64,000 nucleotides of DNA from Amia ocellicauda (GCF_036373705.1 NC_089863.1:22752619-22816618); one strand, 5' to 3'; positions 44,844-58,720 are shown, counted from the stretch's first letter. Numbers and translations are program-made. Notes: generated from the letters alone by a model not told the origin.

Positions 44844-47539
44844 ATGGGCTTAGCCGTGTTTTTCGGCTGTTTTTTCATAGCCTTCGGCCCGGCTTTCGCA
44901 CTGTTTGTGTTCACGGTGGCTGTGGAGCCGCTGCGCGTCATAATCCTGGTGGCTGGGTGAGTAAACCGGAAGTGACGTGCATAGTGGCGGTGGGGCCGGG
45001 AGCACATGAAAATCGGTACGAAAACAAAACGCGTGTATGTCTGTGCATTTAAAAGTTGATAAATAATCGTTTTTGTTAATCGCGCAGGTGGTCAAATCTG
45101 ATGCTTAATTAGTTAACCGGAAAGAAACATAATTGCTTTGCTCAATAATACGATAAAAGAAAGAATATACATCTCTAATTTTAAAGTTGTATTTACTCCT
45201 TTTTTCAATTGTGTGTAAATAAGTGTATAACGTCTGTTTAACCATTCAAACATGAAAAAGTAGACAATAGTACAATAAAGGTGTCTGTGGCAATCCAGGT
45301 GCAGGAGCCCATTGCGCCAGCATGTGACGGTTTGGCCAATCAAAAGTCAGGACACGTCAGATAACAGATGGCTGTGCAATGAGGTGAATATAGGGACATC
45401 AAGAATTTGGATACAATTAATTTATTTGGAGATTGGAAATTGTGGATTGAAAATACTCATTTTTTGCAAGTGGTTTACAACAGATGTGCCCTGAGATTAT
45501 AGAATCACTTCTGGAGCTGAGAAAGATTTATAGATTCATAGATTTACAATTAAAGTATTCTGTACTAATAGCTGGAGTGAGAACGGATCTTATTTAATAA
45601 CCCCCAACACACAACTAGACCAATGAAGTTACATATGAAAACTGGATACAGTGCCTTCACAACATATAACAAATACACACACACACGCCTTGTTTTCAAA
45701 CTCTGGCGTCAGCATACAGGGTCAGTGCTCTGCTCGACAGCTGGCTCTTTGCAGAGACACTCAAATTACTTTTACAACACCCACTTTTATTCTTTGTAGT
45801 TTAAGTGCCTTATCTCTGGTTTCCACCAATCAGCATCAGCTTGCCTATATCTTTTTTCTGTGTTAACGACTTTTACTCCAGAGCCGAAAGTCTGGCCAGA
45901 CCTCCTGTCTCCTAAGATAGGTGATCATTCTGCGACCAGAGGGGACTTTCTCACTAACACCACAGACAAAGATGCTCTATTATCATCTATCATGAGCACA
46001 TCAAGCCTGAGGCCTGGTTTGGTTTGCAATAGATCGGTGACAGATCGGGGAGACTCAAAACATGAGAGCGTGTGGGTTATTAATAACTTGACTGTTTAAA
46101 TAAGGGATTTTTACCACAGAACACACATCCGTACTTGTTAGTTTACCTTGCAACCAATCTTAGACTGGGTTTATGTATTCATATACCCGTTTACTGATTT
46201 CCCCTCGCTCTCAGTGTGTTTTTCTGGCAGGTGTCCGTGCTGTTGTCCTCTGTGCTGTGGGTGTGTGCGGTGCGGCTCAGCGACCAGTCAGACGCAGGGC
46301 TGCAGTACTACCTCCTGGCCAGTGGGGTGGCGCTGTGTGTGCTGCTGCAGGAGCTCTCCCGCCTCGTCCTGTACAGCCTGCTCAAGTACAGAGAGCCGAC
46401 CCTCCCCTCCACTCTCTCCCTCCTGTTGCCCTGCTGACTCTTCCTCTCTCTGTATCTGTTTCACTCAATGAACTGCTGTATTGACTCCCTCTTCTCTTCC
46501 CAGGAGGGCAAGTCAGGGGCTGGCAACGTTCAGTGGGAGCGTGAAGTCTGCCCCCTCTCTCGGACAAATGGCTTACGGTATGACTGACCCCCCCCACGCT
46601 TGACCTCTGACCTGTTCTGTACAAGTGTCCAGTCAATCAGTGTGTATGTGCTGTAGCGTCCGGTCGGCTGGGGCGTCTGCATGTCCTCTGCGTCCGGTCG
46701 GTCACTCGGGCAATGCGTGTCTCTCTGCAGTCTCTGGCCTGGCGTACGGAATGTCCAGCGGGGCGTTCTGTGTGGTCAACACTCTGGCCGTGTCGTTGGG
46801 GCCGGGAACTCCGGGGATCCACGGCCACCCCCAGTACCTCTTCATCAGCTCAGGTACGAGATGGAGAGACAGACGGGGGGGAGGATCAGGCTGTTCTAGT
46901 AGGTGTGTATTCATGCTCTCCCCCCTCCCCCAGCGGTGCAGTGTGTGTGTGCGCTGTTCCTGCACCTGTCCTGGTCAGTGCTGCTGTTCCTGGGCTGTGA
47001 GAGGGGCCGCTGGACACTGGGGGCCACAGTCGTGGGCTCCCATCTGCTGGCCTCAGGAGTGGTGAGCGGGAGGATGAGTGGAGGATGACTGACTTACTGA
47101 ATGACCCCCTCCTGTATTGATGTCCCCTCTCTCTCTCTCTCTCTCTCTCTGTCCCCTGCAGTCACTCCTGAATCCTCACTACGAGTACAGTCTCGGTGTC
47201 CTGGGTATGCTGACGCTTGCCATGGCACTGTTGGCATGGGGGGTGGCAGGCGGGTCCCTGGGGAGGCTGAGGTGCTGTGTGTGCAGGGGGCAGGGCACAG
47301 GTAAGAGTTTCATGCAGATCAGTCTCGTGTTTTATTCATAATGCCGACTTTGCCTCCATTTTGAATTTGGATTCAAAACAAGCTTTATTGGCACTCACAC
47401 GTTTCAGCAGTTGCAGACCGGACATACAGTTTTTCTCTCCATCTCTTCTCTCTCAGGTAAGGGCACAGTGAAAGATGAGGCAGCTCTGCCCATGTCTGAC
47501 TGCAGTACCTCCAGCCTGCATGCCAGGAGGCGCCACTGA
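44844..47539 (+). CDS. aph1a: APH1A, gamma-secretase subunit
   Basis: Seven-pass membrane scaffold of the gamma-secretase complex (with presenilin, nicastrin and PEN-2). Coding exons: 44844-44956, 46215-46385, 46504-46577, 46731-46853, 46934-47061, 47162-47300 and 47457-47539. The 831 nt give 276 aa (human long form about 265). The N-terminus AVFFGCFFIAFGPAFALFVF is family-typical. The TM4 GxxxGxxxG motif is kept in YVSGLAYGMSSGAF. GSHLLASGVSLLNPHYEYSL matches APH1A better than APH1B. The conserved TM histidines in GIHG and GSHLL are present. The C-terminal tail (after RLRCCVCR) is Ser/Lys-rich and unlike mammals. Poly(A) signal at 47659-47664. Confidence 0.94.
45594..46086. mobile_element. 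Possible MITE in APH1A intron 1
   Basis: Inverted ends of about 15 bp (ttaataacccccaacacac and gtgtgggttattaat) surround about 490 bp without an ORF. No clear target duplication, so family unknown. Confidence 0.35.
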
Positions 47540-47699
47540 GCATCACCCTGTTGAGAGCAGGGCTCCGGAATGAGGCGCCACCGACACCCTGAGCTCCGAG
47601 ATGCTGCCCTACAGCTCTACACATTGTATACTGTCACTGTGTAAATGAGGCCTGGAGTAATAAAATGTAAATACGGAGGCCTACTGTGTCAAATGGTAG

Positions 47700-48500
47700 T
47701 CTTGCTCTTTTCTCACTCTGTCGATCTTCACCTGATCTTCCGTCCTTGCTATTCTGTCCCTAAAACCTCCCCTGTATTTCTCCCTCCTGCTCTCTATATA
47801 TATAATTACACACACACACACACACTGAGGGAGAAGGACGGACAGAGTCTCGGAAAGACGGATGGCAACCGGGCGGGGAGACACAGATGAATGGGCAGAC
47901 TGATGGAGCTAGGGACAGAGACTCACAGGACCAGGGAGTTTTTGTACAGTAACTTTTATTAACAAAGGCATCTCACACTTGGCTTAAAAGCAGTGGAAGT
48001 TGAGAGTGAGACCCTCCAGCACAGCGCCCTGAGTCAGCAGGAACGCACCCCCCACACAGACACCCTCAACCAGCTAGCACTGAAGCTCTGTGCTCAGAGC
48101 CACACCAACAGCACAGAGCACTGGTGACAGACCCCCAGCAGAGACGCACTCTGACCAGGTACAGACTGAGCGACCACAGCCTGGAGGTGGAGACCGGATG
48201 GCACGGGCAGACTGGAGCCCCAGAGACAGACGCCTGTGCGGACAGTGTGGGTCCGGGGAGGTAGACAGGCGCACTTCGCCCTGACCTGCTCCAGATACAC
48301 ACAGGTCAGAGACGCTTCTTCCCCAGATTCACAGCAGAGTCCCGACTCCCCAGCTCAGCACAGAGGCGCGGCTCAGAGTGGGGCCGGGGACACAGAGACT
48401 GCGCCGTGATCGCAGCAGAGGACATCACAGCCTGCCACACAGCCAGAGAACTGCAACCATGTCTCCATACCACCAACAGCACGCTAACCATGTAAAATAT
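47700..48500. other. Unassigned DNA after APH1A
   Basis: A short (CA)n run (47808-47825), then about 550 bp of non-repetitive sequence with open frames but no recognisable protein or splice pattern. It may be the body of the truncated retroelement whose tail follows at 48520-48660. Confidence 0.35.
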
Positions 48501-48519
48501 ATGTAAATAACACAATATT

Positions 48520-48660
48520 TTATTTTATATTTGTATTATTTGTAAACCTTTTTAATGTTATTGTATTTAATTTCAATTTACACAATTGCTTTGGCAGTAC
48601 TTGTGTGTAAACATCTCATGCCAATAGATTGTTTGGAATTTGAATTTGAGAGAGAGAAGC
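48520..48660 (+). mobile_element. LINE 3'-tail remnant
   Basis: Contains attgctttggcagtacttgt, catgccaataga and ttggaatttgaatttgagag, the same tail as at 50520-50600 and 22180-22290. Confidence 0.55.
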
Positions 48661-49291
48661 TGTTTCTGAAATCGCCCACTTGTTCACTCATTCCCTATTC
48701 CCTATATAGTGAGTGGCAGTGAGTGCACCATATTTCAGCAGTGAGGGAACTAAATGAGTGAGTGATTTCAGACGCTGACGTCAATTCTCTGCGTTGGAAC
48801 AATTGGCAGCTGTCACAGACATTTGAACATTTCACCTGTGTGGCTTCATGAATCTTATCATCTCTGTAATCTTTATATAGTTTATATATATACCCTTTTA
48901 TAAATTGCAATTCAATGTTTTACTGTGCATACCCCTGGCATTGTTTTATTTTTGCATTAATACAAAAATGAATAATACAATTAATATTTTCAGAACTGTT
49001 CATTTGGTATGATTATTACATAAATGATAAGAGACTTGTCATGTTTATGTATATTTTATTTTTCTTAAAAAGATAATATAACTTTGTTTTCGGTGCTTGC
49101 ATTCGCAATTTGCAATGTATTTTTGCACTCTGGCGCCGCGTTGGATTTTGGGAAGTAGGGGTCGGAGAGTATACATCGTATGTACCCTCGAAATCAGATT
49201 GCATTGTGGGTAAGAATGAGTGAACAAATGTAGGAAACGAGATGTAGGGAATGAATTTGGACATCACTACAAAATGGCTGACACCCTAAAT

Positions 49292-49984
49292 CAGGGGTGT
49301 CAAACTCAATTTTACCACGGGCCATATGATCATTTCAAGTTTCATTCGAGGGCCGCATAAATATTTGCTCATCCCTATTTATAATTCACTGTCAATTGAA
49401 AAAACTAGTTTTTTTAACATTTACTATTATTCAAAACACACATCTGACCTAATTGCTGCTCTGAGGGGGTTCATTTGTTGAGGAGACCTGAAACTTTTTC
49501 GTGAGGCTAGCTTGTCAACGTCTGGTGTAATGTGTTGTGCTGAAGCGATCTCCAGTATGGAGTGGAGATGCCAGTCGTGATGTTTGGGTGGATTTGCGGA
49601 GCTTCATCAGTGACACAGCTGATACAGGCATGCAGGTTTTAAACTCTGCTCCACAGACAGATATTCCCACTCCCAGCTTTCCTAAAACACTTTAACTTCC
49701 TTGTCGATTTTTCTTTTCTTGGACATTTTGAGTTGAGTTTATTGCAGATGACTGAAAGAGCAGGAGCGCGGGCAGTAACTCAGCCTGTGATTGGCTGTTA
49801 AAACCCTACCTCGCGCCAATGACACTCGCAGTGGCTGATGGGAATTGTAGTTATCACACGCAATTTCCTCATTCACAAGCTGTCGCAGGCCTAATTACTT
49901 AATGATACACCACCTTTACAGGGGGCGGATTAAAACCATTGGGGGGCCGTATTCGGCCCGCGGGCCTTGAGTTTGACACCCCTG
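49292..49984. mobile_element. hAT-like MITE with perfect 8-bp target duplication
   Basis: Ends caggggtgtcaaactca and tgagtttgacacccctg, exact complements. Flanked on both sides by ccctaaat (49284-49291 and 49985-49992). 693 bp with no transposase ORF. Contains an exact ACTACAATTCCC motif on the minus strand (about 49840-49851). Confidence 0.95.
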
Positions 49985-50065
49985 CCCTAAATAGTGCACT
50001 ATGTAGTGGATAGGGGGCGGAGAGAGAGAGAGAGGTGTATCGTATAAATGTGACCCTGGGATCTG

Positions 50066-50597
50066 CTATCCATGCAGCTCCTCCTCCCCATTCCTGAGCA
50101 GCGGGTCCCTCTGTGACATCACTTCCTGTATCCTCAGGAAGGCCTCGCAGTCCGGGGGGAAGTGGTTCCTCTGACATTAACAAACATTAACCATTATGAT
50201 GTATTTAGAGGACAGGGTTCCTCAGACATCAAATGGTCTGAATCTTAATTACTGTTAATTATTACAGACTGATGCAGAGAGAGAGAGACAGACAGACCGA
50301 TGCAGAGCGAGAGAGAGCTGGAGATAAAATGTAAATAGTCGTTTGTAATGTATGTCATTGTATTTCTGTTTGAAACCAAATCAAAAGTAATCTGTAAATT
50401 GTAAACCTATTTTCTTTAAAAGATAAAAGATTAAAGATAATTTATGTTATTTAATTGTTTTTTCTGTACTTTAATTCATCTTGTGATTTATAACTATATA
50501 ATTTATTTTCTATATATGTATGTATGTCCAATTGCTTTGACAATCCAAATTTGTTTGTCATGTCAATAAAGCACCTTGAATTGAATTGAGACATACC

Positions 50598-50652
<55 letters not shown>

Positions 50653-52592
50653 CGATGCAGAGAGAGACACACAGACAGACACATGGACAGAGAGAGCAAG
50701 ACGGACTGAGGGACAGACTGACCGTGAGGGAGAGGCGGAGCAGACCCCCTCTTGGCACGGCATCCCCCTGAGCGCGGAGACACGACAGGAAGGCCCACAG
50801 AGAGACCTCAGAGATTGCATTGCCTGGGGACAGAGACAGATTTTTTTTTTTACAAACTGCTGTACAAAACGCAAGGAAAAAACCAAATGCATAATGAATC
50901 CGCTCATAGTTGTGCTGCCTGCGTTGCACCACGTGGACCCCGCCCCTCTCTGAACACGTCCCCCACCTGAGAGGTTGAGGGAGGTGAGGGCGTGGTTTCC
51001 GGGGATGAAGACACGCCCCTCGCGGTGCTCCGCCGTGTCCAGCAGGGGGCTGACCGGCTCCGGCGGCTCTGCGGTCTGAGAGAGGTGTAGAATAACGGCA
51101 CATTTCTAGAATCTGTACAGCTGTTTAAGACATTGTATTTATTCTATTTCTTCTATAGACAGACAGACAGACACGCATCCCGTACCTTAATCAGCACATT
51201 GCTGGACTTGTCCTACAAGGGGAACAGAGCAACAACACAGTTCAGAGGGGGGGAAACAGGTGTACCAACCCCCAGTTAGAACTCACTGACTGACATACTG
51301 ACTGACTGACCGACTGACTCACACACTGTCTGACACTCTGACCAACTGCCGCCCCCACCTCTTGCTCCGCCACGGGGGGGTTCTTCTCCTTGCCCCCCGA
51401 CCTCACCCCTCGGCCCCGGGACACTTTGGTGTCTGAACCTGCGGAGAGAGAATGGGGGGAGTTTAAGACACAGAGAGAGGCTTTTTCGGGTTGTATGTTG
51501 AACCACTCGAGTGAAATGATTGGCTGCTCAAGCTAGGGGAGGCGGGGCTTACCTTTCTTGGTGGCTTTGGCCTCCTCTTTCTTCACAGAGGCCCCTGCCC
51601 CTGTCCCCTGATTGGCCGAGGCCTTTTCCTCCTTCTTGGTTGGGTCCTGGGGTAACGCACACGCAGTTCATCAATACCACGCCTGGATAATTTGTATTTC
51701 CATTCCATTAGAACATATATACATGTATTTAGCTTATCATTTATGTATTTCCCCGTGGAGGAAACTCACAGTGGGAAGAAATATGTATGGCCTACGTGCC
51801 AGTTTAAGAAAACGAAACGGATGAACCTATCTATCTGTATTGATTCGTTTTTTGTTGATCTCAAACTTTTGAAATGCGCCATGTATGAAATAAACATGAC
51901 TGCGGTTGTTCTCTCGTCTTCTTCAGCTGACACAAGCACTCAGAGCTCTCGAATGGTGTCTAACCCACTGTCCGGTCAGAGACGGACAGAACGGTCCAGG
52001 CTGCAGTACCTTGTCCCTCCGCTTGGGGCCGCTCTTGTTGCCCTTGCTGCTGCGCTCCAGAGACGCGCTGCTGGGGTGGCTGGGGGGGCGGTCCGCCTTG
52101 GACTCTGAGCGCTGCGTCTGAGCGAGCGAGGGAGGGAGGAAGGGAGAGAGGGACAGAAGTTTAGAAGAAGATTCCCTCTCTCCTGCATAATCTCCCCCTC
52201 TCTCTCTCTCCCCATCCCTCTCTCTCACCGAGGGGTGCCTGTCTGGGCTCTCTCGCTCACTCAGTCTTCTCCTCTCTACCGTCTCCTCGTGGGACAGAGG
52301 GAAGGTGGACAGAACCTGGATAGAGAGAGAGAGGACAGTGTTAAACATTGAGAGAGAGAGAGAGAGAGAGAGAGAGGACAGAGTGTTAAACATTGTGTGT
52401 GAGAGAGAGAGAGCGGGGTCAGAGTGTTAAACTGTGAGAGAGAGAGAGAGAGAGAGAGAGGACAGAGTGTTAAACATTGTGTGTGAGAGAGAGAGAGCGG
52501 GGTCAGAGTGTTAAACTGTGAGAGAGAGAGAGAGCGAGGACAGTGTTAAACATTGTGTGTGACAGAGAGAGAGAGAGGTCAGAGTGTTAAAC

Positions 52593-52626
<34 letters not shown>

Positions 52627-52742
52627 CAGAGTGTTAAACTGTGAGAGAGAGAGAGAGGTCAGAGTGTTAAACTGTGTGAGAGAGAGAGAGAGGTCAGAGT
52701 GTTAAACTGTGTGAGAGAGAGAGAGAGGTCAGAGTGTTAAAC

Positions 52743-52776
<34 letters not shown>

Positions 52777-53395
52777 CAGAGTGTTAAACTGTGAGAGAGA
52801 GAGAGAGGTCAGAGTGTTAAACTGTGTGAGAGAGAGAGAGAGGTCAGAGTGTTAAACTGTGTGAGAGAGAGAGAGAGGTCAGAGTGTTAAACTGTGAGAG
52901 AGAGAGAGAGAGAGAGAGAGGTCAGAGTGTTAAACTGTGAGAGAGAGAGGTCAGAGTGTTAAACTGTGAGAGAGAGAGAGAGGTCAGAGTGTTAAACTGT
53001 GAGAGAGAGAGAGAGAGAGGTCAGAGTGTTAAACTGTGACAGAGAGAGAGAGGACAGAGTGTTAAACATTGTGTGAGAGAGAGAGAGAGCGGGGTCAGAG
53101 TGTTAAACTGTGACAGAGAGAGAGAGAGGTCAGAGTGTTAAACTGTGACAGAGAGAGAGAGAGGTCAGAGTGTTAAACTGTGTGAGAGAGAGAGAGAGAG
53201 AGAGGTCAGAGTGTTAAACTGTGAGAGAGAGAGAGAGAGGTCAGAGTGTTAAACTGTGAGAGAGAGAGAGAGAGAGGTCAGAGTGTTAAACTGTGACAGA
53301 GAGAGAGAGGACAGAGTGTTAAACATTGTGTGAGAGAGAGAGAGAGCGGGGTCAGAGTGTTAAACTGTGACAGAGAGAGAGAGAGGTCAGAGTGT

Positions 53396-53444
<49 letters not shown>

Positions 53445-53598
53445 CAGAGTGTTAAACTGTGAGAGAGAGAGAGAGAGAGGTCAGAGTGTTAAACTGTGAC
53501 AGAGAGAGAGAGGACAGAGTGTTAAACATTGTGTGAGAGAGAGAGAGAGCGGGGTCAGAGTGTTAAACTGTGACAGAGAGAGAGAGAGGTCAGAGTGT

Positions 53599-53655
<57 letters not shown>

Positions 53656-56600
53656 CAGAGTGTTAAACTGTGACAAAGAGAGAGAGGACAGAGTGTTAAA
53701 CATTGTGTATGAGAGAGAGAGAGCGGGGTCAGAGTGTTAAACTGTGACAGAGAGAGAGAGCGAGGACAGTGTTAAACATTGAGAGAGAGAGAGGACAAGA
53801 GTATTAAACATTGTGAGAGAGAAAGAGAGAAGGAGAGGAGAAGGGGATCAGGAGGAGAGAGGGGAAGACGTGGAGATGGAGAAACAGTAAACATGAAAGT
53901 CGAGAGCAGAGGGAGCGGGAGCGAGACATGGAACGAGAGGAGGATAGAAGGACTGGAGGGAGAGAGGCATGGGAGGAGGAGGAGGAGAGGAAAGGAAAAA
54001 GATATAGGAGGATAGAAGGACTGGAGGGAGAGAGGCAGGGGAGGACGAGGAGAGGAAAGGAGAAAGATATAGGAGGAGAGAAGGACTGGAGGAAGAGAGA
54101 AGGAGAGTAAAGGGAAAGAGGAGGATAGAAGGACTGGAGGGAGAGAGGCAGGGGAGGAGGAGGAGGAGAGGAAAGGAGAAAGAGGCGAGAAGGACTGGAG
54201 GAAGAGAGGAGGAGGAGAGGAAATGAGAAAGATAGAGGAGGAATTGAGGAGGTGGAGGAGAAGTGAGGAGGAAGGGGGAGAGGAAGAGGAGGAGGTGGAG
54301 TGACCTGGGCGAGGCTGGCAGCCCCCTCGTCCCCGATGCCATTGTGGGCGAGAGACAAACACAGAAGAGAGCGATTCAGACGCAGACCCTGAGAGAGAGA
54401 GAAAGAGAGAGAGAGAGGGAGAGGGAGAGAGAGAGAGAGAGACAGGGAGACATCAGTACAAAATATTATTAATCTCCAAACTGCTATTCGAAAGCCAGAT
54501 GTGTCCAGGCGAGTGCCCAGCTGTGTTACCCGGGCGAGGTGCTGAGCTCCGGCGTCCCGCAGGTGATTGAAGGACAGGTTGAGGCTCAGGAGGCTCTTAT
54601 TGGCCGAGCTGGGCATTGACAGGGCTCGGCCAATCAGACGCGCCCCCTCCTCGTCGATCCGGTTATTCCGCAGGGATAGGTGCGCTAGTCTGGAGGGGGG
54701 GCGGGACACAGAGGCGCACACATACTGTGATTGGCCGGGGGAGGGACGCCAGGGGCGCGGGAGAGAGTGAGGGAGAGATGGCCAGAGAAGAGAGAGAATG
54801 TGGAGGAGGACAAGGGAGAGGGGAGCAGAAGGGAGGGAAAGAAAGTGAGGGGGGAGGGAGAGAGAGTGAGTGAGGGAGATACTCACTGGCTATCCTCTGA
54901 TATCAGGAGGTGGAAACTCTGCTCTGGGATGGGAGTGCCTTCTATCACTACTGACCTGAGAGAGAGAGGGAGAGAGGGTTATTATAACACTCACAATTAA
55001 ACATGTTCAAGTTTAAATCTGAGACAGTGTGGGTTGTGTGGGGCAGTATGAGAGTGTAGAGCAGTGTGGGGCACTTTGGGGGTGAGGGGGCAGTGTGGGC
55101 CAGAGTAGGGTAGTAGGGCAGTTTGGGACAGTATGAGAGAGTTTAGAACAGTGTGGGGCAGTTTGGGGCAGTATGAGAGAGTTTAGAGCAGCGTGGGGCA
55201 GTTTGGGGCAGTATGAGAGAGTTTAGAGCAGCGTGGGGCAGTTTGGGGCAGTATGAGAGAGTTTAGAGCAGCGTGGGGCAGTTTGGGGCAGTATGAGAGA
55301 GTTTAGAGCAGTGTGGGGCAGTATGAGAGAGTTTAGAACAGTGTGGGGCAGTTTGGGGCAGTATGAGAGAGTTTACAGCAGTGTGGGGCAGTTTGGGGCA
55401 GTATGAGAGAGTTTAATGCAGCGTGGGGCAGTTTGGGGCAGTATGAGAGAGTTTAATGCAGCATGGGGCAGTTTGGGGCAGTATGAGAGAGTTTAGAGCA
55501 GCGTGGGGCAGTTTGGGGCAGTATGAGAGAGTTTAGAGCAGCGTGGGGCAGTGTGGGGCAGTTTGGGGCAGTATGAGAGAGTTTAGAGCAGCATGGGGCA
55601 GTTTGGGGCAGTATGAGAGAGTTTAGAGTAATGTGGGGCAGTATGAGAGAGTTTAGAGCAGCGTGGGACAGTTTGGGGCAGTATGAGAGAGTTTAATGCA
55701 GTGTGGGGCAGTTTGGGACAGTATGAGAGAGTTTAGAGCAGCGTGGGACAGTTTGGGGCAGTATGAGAGAGTTTAATGCAGCGTGGGGCAGTTTGGGGCA
55801 GTATGAGAGAGTTTAGAGCAGCGTGGGGCAGTTTGGGGCAGTATGAGAGAGTTTAGAGCAGCATGGGGCAGTTTGGGGCAGTATGAGAGAGTTTACAGCA
55901 GTGTGGGGCAGTTTGGGGCAGTATGAGAGAGTTTAATGCAGTGTGGGGCAGTTTGGGACAGTATGAGAGAGTTTACAGCAGTGTGGGGCAGTGTGGGGCA
56001 GTTTGGGGCAGTATGAGAGAGTTTAGAGCAGCATGGGGCAGTTTGGGGCAGTATGAGAGAGTTTAGAGCAATGTGGGGCAGTATGAGAGAGTTTAGAGCA
56101 GCGTGGGACAGTTTGGGGCAGTATGAGAGAGTTTAATGCAGTGTGGGGCAGTTTGGGACAGTATGAGAGAGTTTACAGCAGTGTGGGGCAGTTTGGGGCA
56201 GTATGAGAGAGTTTACAGCAGTGTGGGGCAGTTTGGGGCAGTATGAGAGAGTTTAATGCAGTGTGGGGCAGTTTGGGACAGTATGAGAGAGTTTACAGCA
56301 GTGTGGGGCAGTGTGGTGCAGTTTGGGGCAGTATGAGAGAGTTTAGAGCAGCGTGGGACAGTTTGGGGCAGTATGAGAGAGTTTAATGCAGTGTGGGGCA
56401 GTTTGGGACAGTATGAGAGAGTTTAGAGCAGCGTGGGACAGTTTGGGGCAGTATGAGAGAGTTTAATGCAGTGTGGGGCAGTTTGGGACAGTATGAGAGA
56501 GTTTACAGCAGTGTGGGGCAGTGTGGTGCAGTTTGGGGCAGTATGAGAGAGTTTAGAGCAGCGTGGGGCAGTTTGGGGCAGTATGAGAGAGTTTAATGCA

Positions 56601-58688
56601 GTGTGGGGCAGTTTGGGACAGTATGAGAGAGTTTACAGCAGTGTGGGGCAGTGTGGTGCAGTTTGGGGCAGTATGAGAGAGTTTAGAGCAGCGTGGGACA
56701 GTTTGGGGCAGTATGAGAGAGTTTAATGCAGTGTGGGGCAGTTTGGGACAGTATGAGAGAGTTTACAGCAGTGTGGGGCAGTGTGGTGCAGTTTGGGGCA
56801 GTATGAGAGAGTTTAATGCAGTGTGGGGCAGTTTGGGACAGTATGAGAGAGTTTACAGCAGTGTGGGGCAGTGTGGTGCAGTTTGGGGCAGTATGAGAGA
56901 GTTTAATGCAGTGTGGGGCAGTTTGGGACAGTATGAGAGAGTTTACAGCAGTGTGGGGCAGTGTGGTGCAGTTTGGGGCAGTATGAGAGAGTTTAGAGCA
57001 GCGTGGGGCAGTGTGGGGCAGTATGAGAGAGTTTAGAGCAGTGTGGGGCAGTATGAGAGAATTTAGAGCAGCGTGGGGCTGTGGGGGCAGAGGTTTTGAG
57101 GGTTAGTGACTCACCTGAGGCTGGGGCAGAGGGGTACAGTGCAGCACAAAGAGGTCAGAGTTCGATGTGTCAGCCCCACCCTCCACAGACTGAAACACAA
57201 CACAGCACTCTGACACACTGCACAGCACTCTGACACATAGAAGAGCAAATCTGATGGACAACACACACAGCGCAGCAAGTCGGACACACAGCACAGCAAG
57301 TCTGACACACAGTGAAGTACTCCGAGACACAGCGCAGCAAGTCTGACACACAGCGCAGCAAGTCTGACACACAGAAGAGCAAATCTGAAGCACAGCACAC
57401 TGACACACTACACAGCAAGTCTGACACACTCCCCTCCCCCCCCCCGTGTACTCACTGCAGTGTGTGGGTGTTGTTCAGGCTGGGGAGACACTTGCTGAGA
57501 ATCTTGGCCATCCTCTCATCCACCTTCCAGCCTGCACACACAAGCGCACAACACAACACCACACAACACAACACCACACCATACAACACATTAACACAAC
57601 ACACAACCCGATAACACAACACCACAACACAAAGCACATAACAGTTTATTACATTCGGCACATGCATGCATTACTATGGTGGTGGTGCTGTATATGACAG
57701 TGTGTAAGTGTTGTACAGTGTGTAATGGTGTGTAACGGCAGGCTGCAGTGTGTTGTTGTATAATAGAGTTTATATTAGTGTGTGTTACAGAGCCTAGTTG
57801 TGCAGTTTGGCCCCTATGCCCTTGCTAGGCTGAACTGCAGTGTGTGACTGTGCAGTTTTGTATAGTTTTGCAGTTGTGTGGACTGACGACTGACCTCTGA
57901 TCCTGACCTCTCGGACACTCCTGGGGTCATCGCCCTCCAGTTCAACCTGGAGGCGGGGCCTAAGGGATGAGGAGGTGGTGTCCAATTGTGATTGGCTCTC
58001 CTCTGCAACATGAGCCAATGTGAGAAGAGAACAGGACTGTCAGTCACAGTCAACACATATTAAAGCCAGGGTGAACTCACTCACAGACCAAGAGAGGGAG
58101 TCCTTACCTAGGAGGCTCTGGTCCATGGTTGGTGTGGCGGCCTGGTGGGGTCGTGGGGTCACGGGGGGGATCTCTCTTATGCCCATGAGAGCACAGAGTT
58201 CTGGGAAATCCACCTCCAGGTTGCCAGTGCACTGATACTCCTCTAGGGGGCGACAGAGAGACACACAGTCACACAGCTGAGAGCTACAGTAACACTACAG
58301 TACCACACAACAGTGCTGTTACAATAGGGGGCTGTGCTGTAGTAACAGTGTAGTAGAGCAGTGCTGTTACAATAGGGCGCTGTGCTGTAGTAACAGTGTA
58401 GTAGAGCAGTGCTGTTACAATAGGGTGCTGTGCTGTAATAACAATGTAGTAGAGCAGTGCTGTTACAATACGGTGCTGTGATGTAGTAACAGTGTAGTGA
58501 AATTGTCTTACCTATAGTCTGAGCTGTAACCTTGTCCTGAAAACTTAATCCTTAGAGTAACGCAGCAGAATGAGAGAGAGGGAGAGAAAAGGATACAGAA
58601 CTGAGCCCATCACCTCATACAGCCCAGTCCCAGGAAAGCAACCAAACAGCACCAGTCAGATGAGTACACTCTCTCTCTCTCTCTCACA

Positions 58689-58720
<32 letters not shown>

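Noticed and set aside
47941-48310. Terminal exon of an unknown minus-strand gene (a minus-strand AATAAA lies near 47951)
   Set aside because: No coding similarity, no clear acceptor, and adjacent LINE-tail sequence makes a retroelement more likely.
53804-54886. 360-codon minus-strand ORF around LRRC71 exons
   Set aside because: It merges true LRRC71 exon sequence with intronic CT-rich repeats; splice sites at 54689/54530 and 54388/54305 give the LRR protein.
56713-57036. 107-codon repetitive ORF
   Set aside because: A 40-bp repeat read in three frames; an artefact of the minisatellite between two LRRC71 exons.
55040-57085. CRISPR array
   Set aside because: Repeats are contiguous with no unique spacers, in a eukaryotic intron.
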